Source of the DNA: an uncultured bacterium | Lineage (GTDB): Bacteria > Cyanobacteriota > Vampirovibrionia > Gastranaerophilales > Gastranaerophilaceae | Assembly (NCBI GenBank): GCA_902794035.1 | Contig: CADBFN010000011.1 | Span: forward strand, 1-64,000 | DNA: 64,000 bases | Direction: 5' to 3' | Shown: one piece after another, positions 17,406 to 25,771 of the stretch | Numbering within the stretch: the first letter of the stretch is position 1 | Layout: each line of letters opens with the position of its first letter | Position numbers and translations under genes: made by a program | Notes under the pieces: model-generated | Seen by the model: only the letters and a program-made list of their open reading frames with translations | What the model was told of the DNA's origin: nothing | Database searches by the model: none

Positions 17406-19645
17406 TAATCAATCCTTTCTCTGTCAGGATCTTCTAACTCTATTACCTGAGCATACTGAAGAACACCTTTATTTACTGGAGATTTTCTAAAGGACATCAA
17501 ACCTTTTTCATTTTCACCAGCATCAACAGCAGGTAAAAATTCTACAGGATCTTCCGGATTCTCTTTTTTCCCCAATCTTTCCGGATTTTTAATAATCATC
17601 TTATCATAAGTAACTGTAGTACCTTTCGGATTAAACGCAACATTTACTCCAAAATATGTACGTTCTCTTGTAAAATCATAACCCAGTACCAGTTTCAAAT
17701 CATCAGGTCCTAAAGATACCAAAAACGCATTTTCCTGAAAATGTTTGCCATTAGGAGAATCATTTGCAATATTAATATGTGTCTGCCATGCAACAGTAAT
17801 ATATCTGTTGATTCTGAGGGCTTCAACTAACCTAAAACTGCTTGAACCATATCTGTATGCATCATAATGAGGCATAGGTGTATGATCCTGATAACCGGTA
17901 ATATAATAACTTGCATCCTGTATCCAATTTTTGTATTGAACACGCAAGTTTGGACCTGCACTTGCAACAAACTGAGTATCGCCATTCCCGTATAAAGAAG
18001 CTGCACCCTGCATTGTTAAACCTGCCCTGACTCTTACACGCTTATCAATATTTTCATACCTGTACAAAGTTTGCTGAATTTGAGCCATATACTTTGTTCT
18101 TGTTGTTGAAAAATTTCTATTATTATTAAATTTTTCACCATTCGTATTCGTATCATCATCTTTCATAAAACCAAAACTTGCTCTGTGAGCAAAGGTCATA
18201 TCCATATTTTTACCAAGAAAATCTCTATGTGGAAATGTCTTGTTATAAACAAGTTCTGCTAAATATTTAGGCATTCTTCCGCCATGGAACCATTCATCCA
18301 TATATGAGTTATATCCATATTGCAAATATAAATCATCATCTAATTTTTGACGTCCGTTTAATATAAAATTCTCTGTTGATGTTCCGTAACTGACAAAGGT
18401 TCTGTTGTTAGTATTTACATATTTAACTAATCCGCCGATACCAAATTTATTTCTGTAATTTACATAAGGTACAACTTTTATTACAGAACTGAATGGCCCG
18501 CTAAAAGCAAAACCAGGTCCTAAGTACATACCGGATTTTCTTTCAGAACCTAACTCAAAATTATTCGCTTCAAAATAATCTCTTTCTTTATTTGTATAAA
18601 CTGTCAAAGAAGGCCATTTGAAAAAATATTTCCCGTTATGACCGATTTTAATGTCTTTTGCTTTTATAACATCATGATTTTTTTTAGCATTAATTTCTAA
18701 TTTAGAAACTTTTATATCAATAGCATGTTCAGGAGATCCAAAGAATAACGACTTTGCTCCTTCATCCAAAATCATATCGTCCAGATTTGGACCAATCCTT
18801 GAAGATAGACGATGAATAGAAGAGTTATCAGAATATAGTGTACCTTTATCAAATATCAATAGACCATCTTTTTGCATAGCATGACGTGCCGTTAAATTTA
18901 AAGATGAAAAATCTGAAGTAATATTATCGGCATCAATAGTTTCCTCGTTCATATTTACTTCCAGATAATCGGTAAAGGTTTTATTTCCGTCTTTTATTAC
19001 GACAACGTTTCCGTTAGCTTTTAAGATATTTCCCTGATCATCATAAGTCATCACATCCGCAATTACTTTTGTTTGCTGCGATGGTAAAAACAATACAGGT
19101 CTGCCCGTTGCTACCATTTCACCGGTCTTATCATCATATGCAATATTTGAAGCATCCAACTGCAATTGTTTTTCAACCTGCTCTTCATTGACAGAACCCT
19201 CAAGCGAAACCGTATCTGATGTTTCAATATTAGCAACATTGTCAATAGTAGTCATTAAGTCGCTTTTATCTTCTACTGCCTGATCAATATTATCTGTATC
19301 GGAAGATACATTTTTATTTTTTTTCATCCAAAACCACTGCCTTGAAGAACCACTCTCAGAATTACTTTTTGCAACACTACGTCTGTATTTGTTTGTTGCT
19401 CTGATACGCAATTGTTTGAACAACGGCATACTGTCAAAATTTTCATATCGTTTCGGCTCGTTATAATTTAAAGCACCTTCCATTCCAAATGAGCTCATGT
19501 CATTAAAAGTATGCATTATATCCGTAACGGAGGATTGGAATATTACATCTTCATTTGGCACCACAGGATTATTTTCTTCCTGTGCAAAAACAGCAGATGA
19601 AGCAAGTGACAATATTAAAGCTATTATAAATATATATTTTTTCAA
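17405..19645 (-). CDS. lptD: LptD-like LPS-assembly outer membrane protein
   Basis: LptD is the outer-membrane barrel that inserts LPS into the outer leaflet. The 746 residues begin with a signal peptide ending near AVFA. A low-complexity region follows, then an OstA/LptA-like jellyroll (about 160-300: LDASNIAYDDKTGEMVATG, IADVMTYDDQGNILKANGNV), then a long beta-rich barrel with alternating aromatic residues. No cysteine occurs anywhere, so the disulfides known from E. coli LptD cannot form. The start is a TTG at 19645 with GAGGG about ten bases upstream; the ATG slightly upstream terminates at once. Its operon partners LpxI and LpxB support an LPS role. Confidence 0.85.
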   Translation of the reverse strand: MKKYIFIIALILSLASSAVFAQEENNPVVPNEDVIFQSSVTDIMHTFNDMSSFGMEGALNYNEPKRYENFDSMPLFKQLRIRATNKYRRSVAKSNSESGSSRQWFWMKKNKNVSSDTDNIDQAVEDKSDLMTTIDNVANIETSDTVSLEGSVNEEQVEKQLQLDASNIAYDDKTGEMVATGRPVLFLPSQQTKVIADVMTYDDQGNILKANGNVVVIKDGNKTFTDYLEVNMNEETIDADNITSDFSSLNLTARHAMQKDGLLIFDKGTLYSDNSSIHRLSSRIGPNLDDMILDEGAKSLFFGSPEHAIDIKVSKLEINAKKNHDVIKAKDIKIGHNGKYFFKWPSLTVYTNKERDYFEANNFELGSERKSGMYLGPGFAFSGPFSSVIKVVPYVNYRNKFGIGGLVKYVNTNNRTFVSYGTSTENFILNGRQKLDDDLYLQYGYNSYMDEWFHGGRMPKYLAELVYNKTFPHRDFLGKNMDMTFAHRASFGFMKDDDTNTNGEKFNNNRNFSTTRTKYMAQIQQTLYRYENIDKRVRVRAGLTMQGAASLYGNGDTQFVASAGPNLRVQYKNWIQDASYYITGYQDHTPMPHYDAYRYGSSSFRLVEALRINRYITVAWQTHINIANDSPNGKHFQENAFLVSLGPDDLKLVLGYDFTRERTYFGVNVAFNPKGTTVTYDKMIIKNPERLGKKENPEDPVEFLPAVDAGENEKGLMSFRKSPVNKGVLQYAQVIELEDPDRERID

Positions 19646-19656
19646 TTATTTATCCC

Positions 19657-20832
19657 TCATTTTACATAACTTAACGGATTTACAGGTTTACCATTTACAC
19701 GAACCTCAAAATGGCAATGCGGTCCCGTACTATAACCTGTTGATCCTTCTCTACCGACAGTCTGGCCTTTTTTAACCATTTGTCCGTTTGAAACACTTAT
19801 TGAAGACATGTGTGCATACAATGTAGTTATAGGCTTACCATTTACTACACCATGATCTAATATTACAACTTTACCGTATCCGCCATACCAGCCTGAGTAT
19901 ATAACTTTTCCGTCATTTGAAGCTCTTATTGCTCCGCCGTTTGGGCCTCCTATATCAATACCAGAATGATAAATACGGCTTTTAAATATAGGGTGAATTC
20001 TATAACCGAATTGAGAAGTAATAGGCCCTGAAATTGGTCTTATAAAACCTGTTGAAGTAATTTTGACCTGAGAAGATGACCCTACATTATTTTTAGCAAG
20101 TTTAGATATCATAGCCTGAATATTAGCTGATTGTCTTGATAATTCTTTTTCTGTACGTTCATAATATGCTTTGTCTTTTTTTAATCTCTCAATCATAGAC
20201 TTGTTGGCAGCAATAGAATTTTGAATAGATGTACGCTGACTGTTTATCTCTCTGATAGAAGATTCAATCATTCTTTTTTGACTTTCAACCTGAGCTTTTA
20301 ATGCGGCAATATGAGATGCTTTTGCTCTTATATTTTGAATTCGTCTGTAATCTTCCATTATTATAATTTTTTCAAAATAAAAAATATCTAAAAGACTATT
20401 AACATCTCTGGCATACATAATCGACTCAAACATTCCGGTTCTTTGATGCATGAAAACCTGACGAATTCTGGCCTTCATTTCTGCATCAAGTTTTTGGAAT
20501 TCTGCCATAGCAATATTTAACTGAACCTCCATAGAGGATAAATTAGCAACCAAATTATTATATCGAATTGTATTTTGCTGCAGCTTGGTATGAGCAACTT
20601 CTAAACGCTGCTGGTTTGTGCTTAATTTATTCTGTTCTCGTCTTAACTTTAAATCAGCATTTCTTTTTTGTTGTTGCAGATAATTGCGTTTATTATTAGT
20701 TTGTTTTAATTTTTGTTTTAGCTGGGCAGAAGATTGTGATGGCGCACTATAAACAGGAGTTACCGAAAATCCGATAAAACCAGTAATTATCAAGCACACA
20801 AATATATATTTAAAAATATTTTTAATCTTCAT
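19657..20832 (-). CDS. M23 metallopeptidase, EnvC/NlpD-like murein hydrolase activator or endopeptidase
   Basis: The 391 residues have a signal peptide (about 1-30), a long coiled coil (about 33-245) and a C-terminal LytM/M23 domain (about 265-391). The zinc site looks complete: His and Asp in YHSGIDIGG and the H-x-H in GPHCHFEV, so the domain may be catalytically active, unlike E. coli EnvC. It acts on periplasmic peptidoglycan, probably at division. Its start lies six bases after the stop of a 36-residue peptide gene, with only a weak ribosome site inside that gene's end, suggesting translational coupling. Confidence 0.92.
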   Translation of the reverse strand: MKIKNIFKYIFVCLIITGFIGFSVTPVYSAPSQSSAQLKQKLKQTNNKRNYLQQQKRNADLKLRREQNKLSTNQQRLEVAHTKLQQNTIRYNNLVANLSSMEVQLNIAMAEFQKLDAEMKARIRQVFMHQRTGMFESIMYARDVNSLLDIFYFEKIIIMEDYRRIQNIRAKASHIAALKAQVESQKRMIESSIREINSQRTSIQNSIAANKSMIERLKKDKAYYERTEKELSRQSANIQAMISKLAKNNVGSSSQVKITSTGFIRPISGPITSQFGYRIHPIFKSRIYHSGIDIGGPNGGAIRASNDGKVIYSGWYGGYGKVVILDHGVVNGKPITTLYAHMSSISVSNGQMVKKGQTVGREGSTGYSTGPHCHFEVRVNGKPVNPLSYVK

Positions 20833-20838
20833 ACCTAA

Positions 20839-20949
20839 CTATTTCATCATAGATATTGCCATAAATAACATTGAACCAAAAGTCCATAATAAGAAACAAG
20901 TTCCCATCACTATTATAAAGGCTTTTTGATGTTTTCTGAAAAATTCCAT
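20839..20949 (-). CDS. Small single-span membrane protein (36 residues)
   Basis: The minus strand has an ATG at 20949 preceded by AGGGGAG at ideal spacing, and encodes MEFFRKHQKAFIIVMGTCFL followed by a second hydrophobic part ending AISMMK and a TAG stop. A short basic N-terminus and one helix of about 23 residues predict an inner-membrane miniprotein. It sits directly upstream of the M23 peptidase gene with a six-base gap. The strong ribosome site and tight spacing make it a credible gene; I know no homolog. Confidence 0.6.
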   Translation of the reverse strand: MEFFRKHQKAFIIVMGTCFLLWTFGSMLFMAISMMK

Positions 20950-21033
20950 AATTTCTCCCCTGTTAAAAATATTTTACTATCAATATATGTAATATGCAAG
21001 AAACTTACACTAAAAAATATAGATATATTAAGA

Positions 21034-21870
21034 CTAAAATAAGTTTTCAAACATATTAAAAATTTCATCAGAATTAAGAATTTTACAGGCCTTGTCATTC
21101 AAAATAACCTGCAAAAGCTTCATATCAGAAAAAGACATATCCCTGAAATCCGGTAAATCTATCTGTTCAGGGTTTTTCAGCATCTTTCTGTCTTTTTGCT
21201 TTTCTTCCAAAATACTATCCCCAACGTACAAAAGCTGCTGTTTTGAAAATTCGCATCTGACTTTTGGAGCGAAACCAAAAACTTCAACCATATCATCAGA
21301 AACGCCATAAGTACTTTCAAAAGTTGAACCCTGACTCAAAATATCCATTGAAAAATTTAAAATGCACCTATTATTTATCCAACCTAAAATTTCAACAGTA
21401 TATTCAACATTCATTCCCATATACTCTGTTTTTAACTTTTCCTTATAAGGTGTACACATTAATAAACCGTTTTCTTTTTGAGGTAAATGCTGAGGTCTTT
21501 GACCAAATTCGAGCTTTGGTTGTTCTTCAAATAAAGGTTTATTGTTTGATTTTGAATAAATATTATCTGCTTTTTGCTTTTCGAATTCAAATGATTGTTC
21601 TGAAAAATGTTCCTTTTTATCCTGAATAAAATCTTTTTTAGAATTGATATTGTTATTATCAGAGGTAAAACGAAATTCAGGATTTAGAGGAGGTTTTGCA
21701 TTATCATCAGCTTTGGGCGGGGTTTTATTGGATTCTGAATTTTTAGTAACTTCTGTGCTGACCTGAGACGGTTCAACTTTTCTTTGGGTTACAACCGCAG
21801 AATTAAAAATTTTGTATGTAAAAAATATAATTACAGCAAGCAAAAATATAATTAAAAAATTTCTTTTCAT
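21034..21870 (-). CDS. Unknown membrane-anchored protein
   Basis: No family is recognised. The 278 residues start with a signal-anchor (MKRNFLIIFLLAVIIFFTYK). A polar, proline- and asparagine-rich linker (about 30-130) and a folded C-terminal domain (about 135-278) follow, with four cysteines (CTPYKEK, NRCILNF, VRCEFS, KACKIL). The domain begins with TPYKEKLKTEYMGMNVEYTV and ends in a helical region. It is first in the minus-strand run that leads to the M23 peptidase and LPS genes, so an envelope role is likely. It starts 35 bases downstream of the serine dehydratase alpha stop. Confidence 0.7.
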   Translation of the reverse strand: MKRNFLIIFLLAVIIFFTYKIFNSAVVTQRKVEPSQVSTEVTKNSESNKTPPKADDNAKPPLNPEFRFTSDNNNINSKKDFIQDKKEHFSEQSFEFEKQKADNIYSKSNNKPLFEEQPKLEFGQRPQHLPQKENGLLMCTPYKEKLKTEYMGMNVEYTVEILGWINNRCILNFSMDILSQGSTFESTYGVSDDMVEVFGFAPKVRCEFSKQQLLYVGDSILEEKQKDRKMLKNPEQIDLPDFRDMSFSDMKLLQVILNDKACKILNSDEIFNMFENLF

Positions 21871-21905
21871 AAAATTAAACCCTGCTAATAAAATTTGCCT
21901 TGATT

Positions 21906-22787
21906 TTATTTCCCAAATATATTTTCTTTTATTTTAAGCCCTGTTTTTGTCGTAGCCAATCCTGCCTGAGAACTTTCTTTAAGCATTGGAGACATCAAAG
22001 CTCCTGTCTGAGCCATTGAATCGACGACCTCATCAAAAGGTATTTTTGATTCTATGCCTGACAATGCAAGTTCGACCGCCGTAACAGCATGAATTGCCAA
22101 AAACGGGTTACGTTTTACGCAAGGGACCTCAACAAGTCCCGCAACAGGGTCACAGGTCAAACCTAATAAATTTTTCAAAGCCAATGCCGATGCATTCAAT
22201 ATTTGCTTAACCGTACCACCCCTTAACTGACAGACAGCGGCTGCTGCCATTGCACTTGCCGTTCCGCACTCTGCCTGACAACCTGCAACTGCACCTGCTA
22301 AAGCTACTTTTACAGAAATAATTCTGCCTATTTCACCCGCAGTAATCAATGCACTTATCTGATTGTTTTCAGAATAATTATACTCTCTGCTTACACCAAC
22401 CAAGACGGCAGGCAATATTCCGCAGGAGCCTGCAGTAGGACAGGCAACAATAGTACCCATTCTTATATTTTCTTCACTTGTTGCAAGAGCATATTCAATA
22501 ATTTTTTCAAATAACTTACCAAACATAGCAGATTCGTTTTTATATCTTTGCTGCAATTTAAAGCAATCATCTCCGCACATCCCGCTAAGTGAAAGTTCCT
22601 TTGAATTTAAACCGGAATCAATGGCTTCCTTCATTGCAAAAAGACTTCTGAGAGCAAAAGCTCTGACCTGCTCTACAGATATATCTTCAGAGGCACCCAT
22701 AGCTTCCTGTGCGACTTCATAAATTTGTTTATTTGTTGATATACAAACGTTATACAATTGTTCAAAGGTACTTATATTTATATCCAT
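21906..22787 (-). CDS. sdaAA: L-serine dehydratase, iron-sulfur-dependent, alpha subunit
   Basis: With the beta subunit this enzyme deaminates L-serine to pyruvate and ammonia using an oxygen-sensitive 4Fe-4S cluster. The 293 residues carry CPTAGSCGILPA, GCQAECGTASAMA and LTCDPVAGLVEVPCVKRN, which supply the cluster cysteines. The ATG at 22787 follows GGGA at good spacing. An in-frame ATG at 22811 would overlap the beta gene by 20 bases and lacks a ribosome site of its own. Two-subunit forms are typical of Firmicutes and other anaerobes. Confidence 0.94.
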   Translation of the reverse strand: MDINISTFEQLYNVCISTNKQIYEVAQEAMGASEDISVEQVRAFALRSLFAMKEAIDSGLNSKELSLSGMCGDDCFKLQQRYKNESAMFGKLFEKIIEYALATSEENIRMGTIVACPTAGSCGILPAVLVGVSREYNYSENNQISALITAGEIGRIISVKVALAGAVAGCQAECGTASAMAAAAVCQLRGGTVKQILNASALALKNLLGLTCDPVAGLVEVPCVKRNPFLAIHAVTAVELALSGIESKIPFDEVVDSMAQTGALMSPMLKESSQAGLATTKTGLKIKENIFGK

Positions 22788-22791
22788 ATCA

Positions 22792-23457
22792 TTATCCCAA
22801 TTTTTCCACATAAGTTACAAAATAAATATCATCCATTTTTTCAATACTTTGAACAATATCTGCATCTAAATTCCCATCTATACAAATAATCATAGAGGCA
22901 TCCTGTCCTTTTGCATTTCTGTCACAGGATAAAGATGCAATATTAATATTTGCACACTGAAGATGAGAAGTAACGGAAGATATCATTCCCGGTTTGTCCT
23001 TATAAACCAAAATTAACGTATTATAATTTCCGGATAAAGATACATTAAAATCATTGATTTTTGTAATCAATATTTCGCCGGCACCGACGGAATCTCCGGA
23101 GATTTTCATATTATAATCTCCATACAGCTCAATATCAACAGAGTTTGGGTGACGTCTGAAATTATCATAATACTCAAATTTATAATCTATATTTTCAGAT
23201 ATTTCATTGTTAAATATGTCTTTGATTCTGCGGTCATCAACCTTCAAACCGAGAATACCGCTTAAAAGACCTTTATCCGTACCATGTCCTTTACCTGTAT
23301 GGGCGTAAGAATTATACAGTTTAAAAACGACCTTATGAGGAACTTTTTTGTAAATATTTCTTGCAAGCAAACCCAATCTTACTGCCCCTGCGGTGTGTGA
23401 GCTTGACGGTCCTGCCATTACAGGCGAAATTATGTCAAATAGCGTCGATTTTTTCAT
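22792..23457 (-). CDS. sdaAB: L-serine dehydratase, iron-sulfur-dependent, beta subunit
   Basis: This is the regulatory/small subunit of the two-part serine dehydratase. The 221 residues start with the family motif FDIISPVMAGPSSSHTAGAV and contain HGTDKGL and a C-terminal ACT-like domain (about 148-221: NTLILVYKDKPGMISSVTSH). It is encoded three bases after the pseudopilin-like gene and a few bases before the alpha subunit, so both subunits are coupled. Confidence 0.94.
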   Translation of the reverse strand: MKKSTLFDIISPVMAGPSSSHTAGAVRLGLLARNIYKKVPHKVVFKLYNSYAHTGKGHGTDKGLLSGILGLKVDDRRIKDIFNNEISENIDYKFEYYDNFRRHPNSVDIELYGDYNMKISGDSVGAGEILITKINDFNVSLSGNYNTLILVYKDKPGMISSVTSHLQCANINIASLSCDRNAKGQDASMIICIDGNLDADIVQSIEKMDDIYFVTYVEKLG

Positions 23458-23460
23458 ATA

Positions 23461-23676
23461 TTATTCCAATACGTTTTTTAATTTTTCGTCATTTAGATTT
23501 TTTACTTTTTGTATATCGTCAATTTTTGAATCTATAATCTGCTGTTTGTTATTTAATTCTTTTCTTTCATTTACATAGGACTTTACAGGACTTTGCCCTT
23601 TTGAAAATGTAAAAACAAGAACACACAGAACGACAATAACAATCAATAATTCTAATGCAGATAATCCTTTTTTCAT
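23461..23676 (-). CDS. Small pseudopilin-like protein
   Basis: The 71-residue protein begins MKKGLSALELLIVIVVLCVL, which reads as a class III prepilin leader: cleavage after G4, Glu at mature position 5, then a hydrophobic helix. A short charged coiled-coil tail (about 35-71) follows. It is much shorter than major pilins and could be a minor pseudopilin of a type II/IV system or simply a single-span protein. It lies between a small membrane protein gene and the serine dehydratase genes, with two- to three-base gaps. Confidence 0.7.
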   Translation of the reverse strand: MKKGLSALELLIVIVVLCVLVFTFSKGQSPVKSYVNERKELNNKQQIIDSKIDDIQKVKNLNDEKLKNVLE

Positions 23677-23678
23677 AT

Positions 23679-23975
23679 CTACCTCAGACGATTTTTTGCA
23701 ATATACATCATTACCGCTTCATCTTTATCGGTTGGAGTTCTTAGCGAATCTTTTCTCAGATTAAAGTCTTTAATTTGTTCATCAACAAAAAACTTGTTAT
23801 ATATTGATAAACCAATATACAAAATAAGAGAAAAAGCAACAACTCCACCCATAGCAAGACCGAATTTTGTCGCTATAACATTCGCTTCAGGTGTAAGCTT
23901 TACGGCATAAGAGGGTATGGCGGTATAAAATACCGTCATCACCGCAAGTAATATTTTATGTAAATTATTCTTCAT
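23679..23975 (-). CDS. Small secreted/membrane protein of unknown function
   Basis: The 98 residues have a signal peptide (MKNNLHKILLAVMTVFYTAI, cleavage likely after SYA). A second hydrophobic helix lies near residues 40-62, and a charged tail ends YIAKNRLR. No family is recognised. Its ATG overlaps the end of the RNase E/G gene by 11 bases and has an AAGG element upstream, so it is co-transcribed and probably coupled. Confidence 0.7.
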   Translation of the reverse strand: MKNNLHKILLAVMTVFYTAIPSYAVKLTPEANVIATKFGLAMGGVVAFSLILYIGLSIYNKFFVDEQIKDFNLRKDSLRTPTDKDEAVMMYIAKNRLR

Positions 23976-25755
23976 TATCTGCCTTTTTCTTTGTTGTTTT
24001 GCTTTTTTTAGATGCGCCTCTGTTTGGACGTTTTTTAGGTTTTTCTTCCTTTACTTTTTCTTCTTTTACTTCTGCAGGAGTTTCAGCAATAACTTCCGTT
24101 GCTTGCTCAGTTTTTGTTTTCTTAGAAGTTTTACGCCCTCTTGTTTTCTTCTTTTCTTCAACTGGAGCAGTTACGACTTCTGCAGAAGTATCCTGAGTGG
24201 CTTCAGTTTCAGCTTTTACTTCAACATCTTTTTGAAGATTATCAGATTCCTGTTCTTTTTTGTTTTTATTAAAACGATTTTTTCTGTTACGTTTGTTATT
24301 TTCTTTTTTTATTGTTTCTTCAGAAGCGACAACCGAAGGTTCCGTTTCGATTGCAGGGCGTTCTATAACTTCTTCTGTTGCAGAATTTTCTGCAGAAATA
24401 TCTTCCTGCTGTTTATTGTTTTTATTAAATCTGTTATTCTTTTTAAAAGCTCCTGAAGGTAATTTAACTTTTGCGGCTTTTGCTCTGTATTCACCTTCCG
24501 CAACAGGTGTTGCAAAGTTAAAGTCTATAACAGAACACCCTGAACCCTGACAATGAGGACATTTTTTGGTAAATATTTCAGCAAGTGATTGTCCCTGTCT
24601 GTGGCGTGTCAGTTCGACAAGTCCCAAATCAGATAATTGACCGACCTGAGGTTTTGCCTTATCAGCTTCAAGAGCAATTTCCAATTCTTCGAGCATCGCC
24701 AGTTTATCCGCACGACTTGTCATATCAATAAAATCGACTATAACCATTCCGCCGATATTTCTTAATCTTAACTGACGTGCAATTTCATGTACCGCCTCGA
24801 TATTTGTTTTAAGTATTGTTTCATCCTGAGTTGCTGAACTTACAAATTTCCCGCTGTTTACATCAATAACGGTTAAGGCTTCAGTCTGCTGAATAAACAA
24901 ATAACCGCCTGAAGGCATGTTTACTTTAACATTTAAAGCTGCCTTAATTTCTTTATGAATATCCATTGCGATAAGTAAAGGCTCATTACCTTTATAAAGA
25001 GTAACTTTAACTCCTTTATTTATGTGCCAGTTTTGCAATATATTCTGAACTCTGTTCAAAGCAAACGGAGTATCTACAACGATTTCACTTACATCTTCAG
25101 TGCATGCTTCTCTTATAACTTTGTATAACAAATCCTGATCTCTGTAGATTAAACTTGGAGCATCAAGGGTTTCAGACGAAGTTATAATATTATTCCATTT
25201 TTCCAAGAGAATTTCCAAATCTTCCTGAATATCGGCTTCAGATTGACCTTCAGCTTCAGTTCTGATAATAACACCCACACCTACAGGTTTGATAAGATTA
25301 ACTATAGCTTTAAGTCTTGCTCTTTCTCTTGAATTTTCAATTTTTTTAGAAACACTTACTCCCGGTTCATAAGGCATCAATACTAAAAATCTGCCCGGAA
25401 GACTGATTTCAGTCGTAACTCTTGGACCTTTATGTCCAGTTGGCTCTTTGACTACCTGAACTACAAGCTTTTGTTTAGGAGAAAGTTTTTCTTTTAATGT
25501 ACCTTTGCCCATAACATCTTCAGCATGTAAAAAGCCCATCTTATCAGTACCGACATTTACAAATGCCGCATCAATACTAGGCAAAATATTATCTACACTG
25601 GCAAGATAAACATCACCTAATAAAACATCACCTCTCTGAATAAAAAAGTCAGTAACCTTTTTGTTTTCTAACAAAGCAGCGATATTATCTCTCTCTGCAA
25701 TAACAATCTTTTTTTCAATAACCTGATTTTGTTTTTGGTTGTTTCTGTTGTTCAT
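23965..25755 (-). CDS. rng: Ribonuclease E/G
   Basis: This endoribonuclease processes rRNA and degrades mRNA. The 596 residues show an S1 domain near the N-terminus (GDVLLGDVYLASVDNI, AAFVNVGTDKMGFLH). The catalytic acidic residues are in DVNSGKF and VIVDFIDM, and the zinc-link CPHCQGSG comes after the catalytic core. A long lysine/glutamate-rich unstructured tail (about 430-596) probably binds RNA or partner proteins. The ATG at 25755 has a strong GAAGGAAAG site; an in-frame ATG at 25782 would overlap the upstream gene by 11 bases. Confidence 0.94.
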   Translation of the reverse strand: MNNRNNQKQNQVIEKKIVIAERDNIAALLENKKVTDFFIQRGDVLLGDVYLASVDNILPSIDAAFVNVGTDKMGFLHAEDVMGKGTLKEKLSPKQKLVVQVVKEPTGHKGPRVTTEISLPGRFLVLMPYEPGVSVSKKIENSRERARLKAIVNLIKPVGVGVIIRTEAEGQSEADIQEDLEILLEKWNNIITSSETLDAPSLIYRDQDLLYKVIREACTEDVSEIVVDTPFALNRVQNILQNWHINKGVKVTLYKGNEPLLIAMDIHKEIKAALNVKVNMPSGGYLFIQQTEALTVIDVNSGKFVSSATQDETILKTNIEAVHEIARQLRLRNIGGMVIVDFIDMTSRADKLAMLEELEIALEADKAKPQVGQLSDLGLVELTRHRQGQSLAEIFTKKCPHCQGSGCSVIDFNFATPVAEGEYRAKAAKVKLPSGAFKKNNRFNKNNKQQEDISAENSATEEVIERPAIETEPSVVASEETIKKENNKRNRKNRFNKNKKEQESDNLQKDVEVKAETEATQDTSAEVVTAPVEEKKKTRGRKTSKKTKTEQATEVIAETPAEVKEEKVKEEKPKKRPNRGASKKSKTTKKKADNEE

Positions 25756-25771
25756 AAAATCTTTCCTTCTA

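Noticed and set aside
20913-21098. A 61-residue minus-strand reading frame overlapping the small membrane peptide gene
   Set aside because: It is in another frame, lacks a ribosome site and overlaps two better-supported genes.
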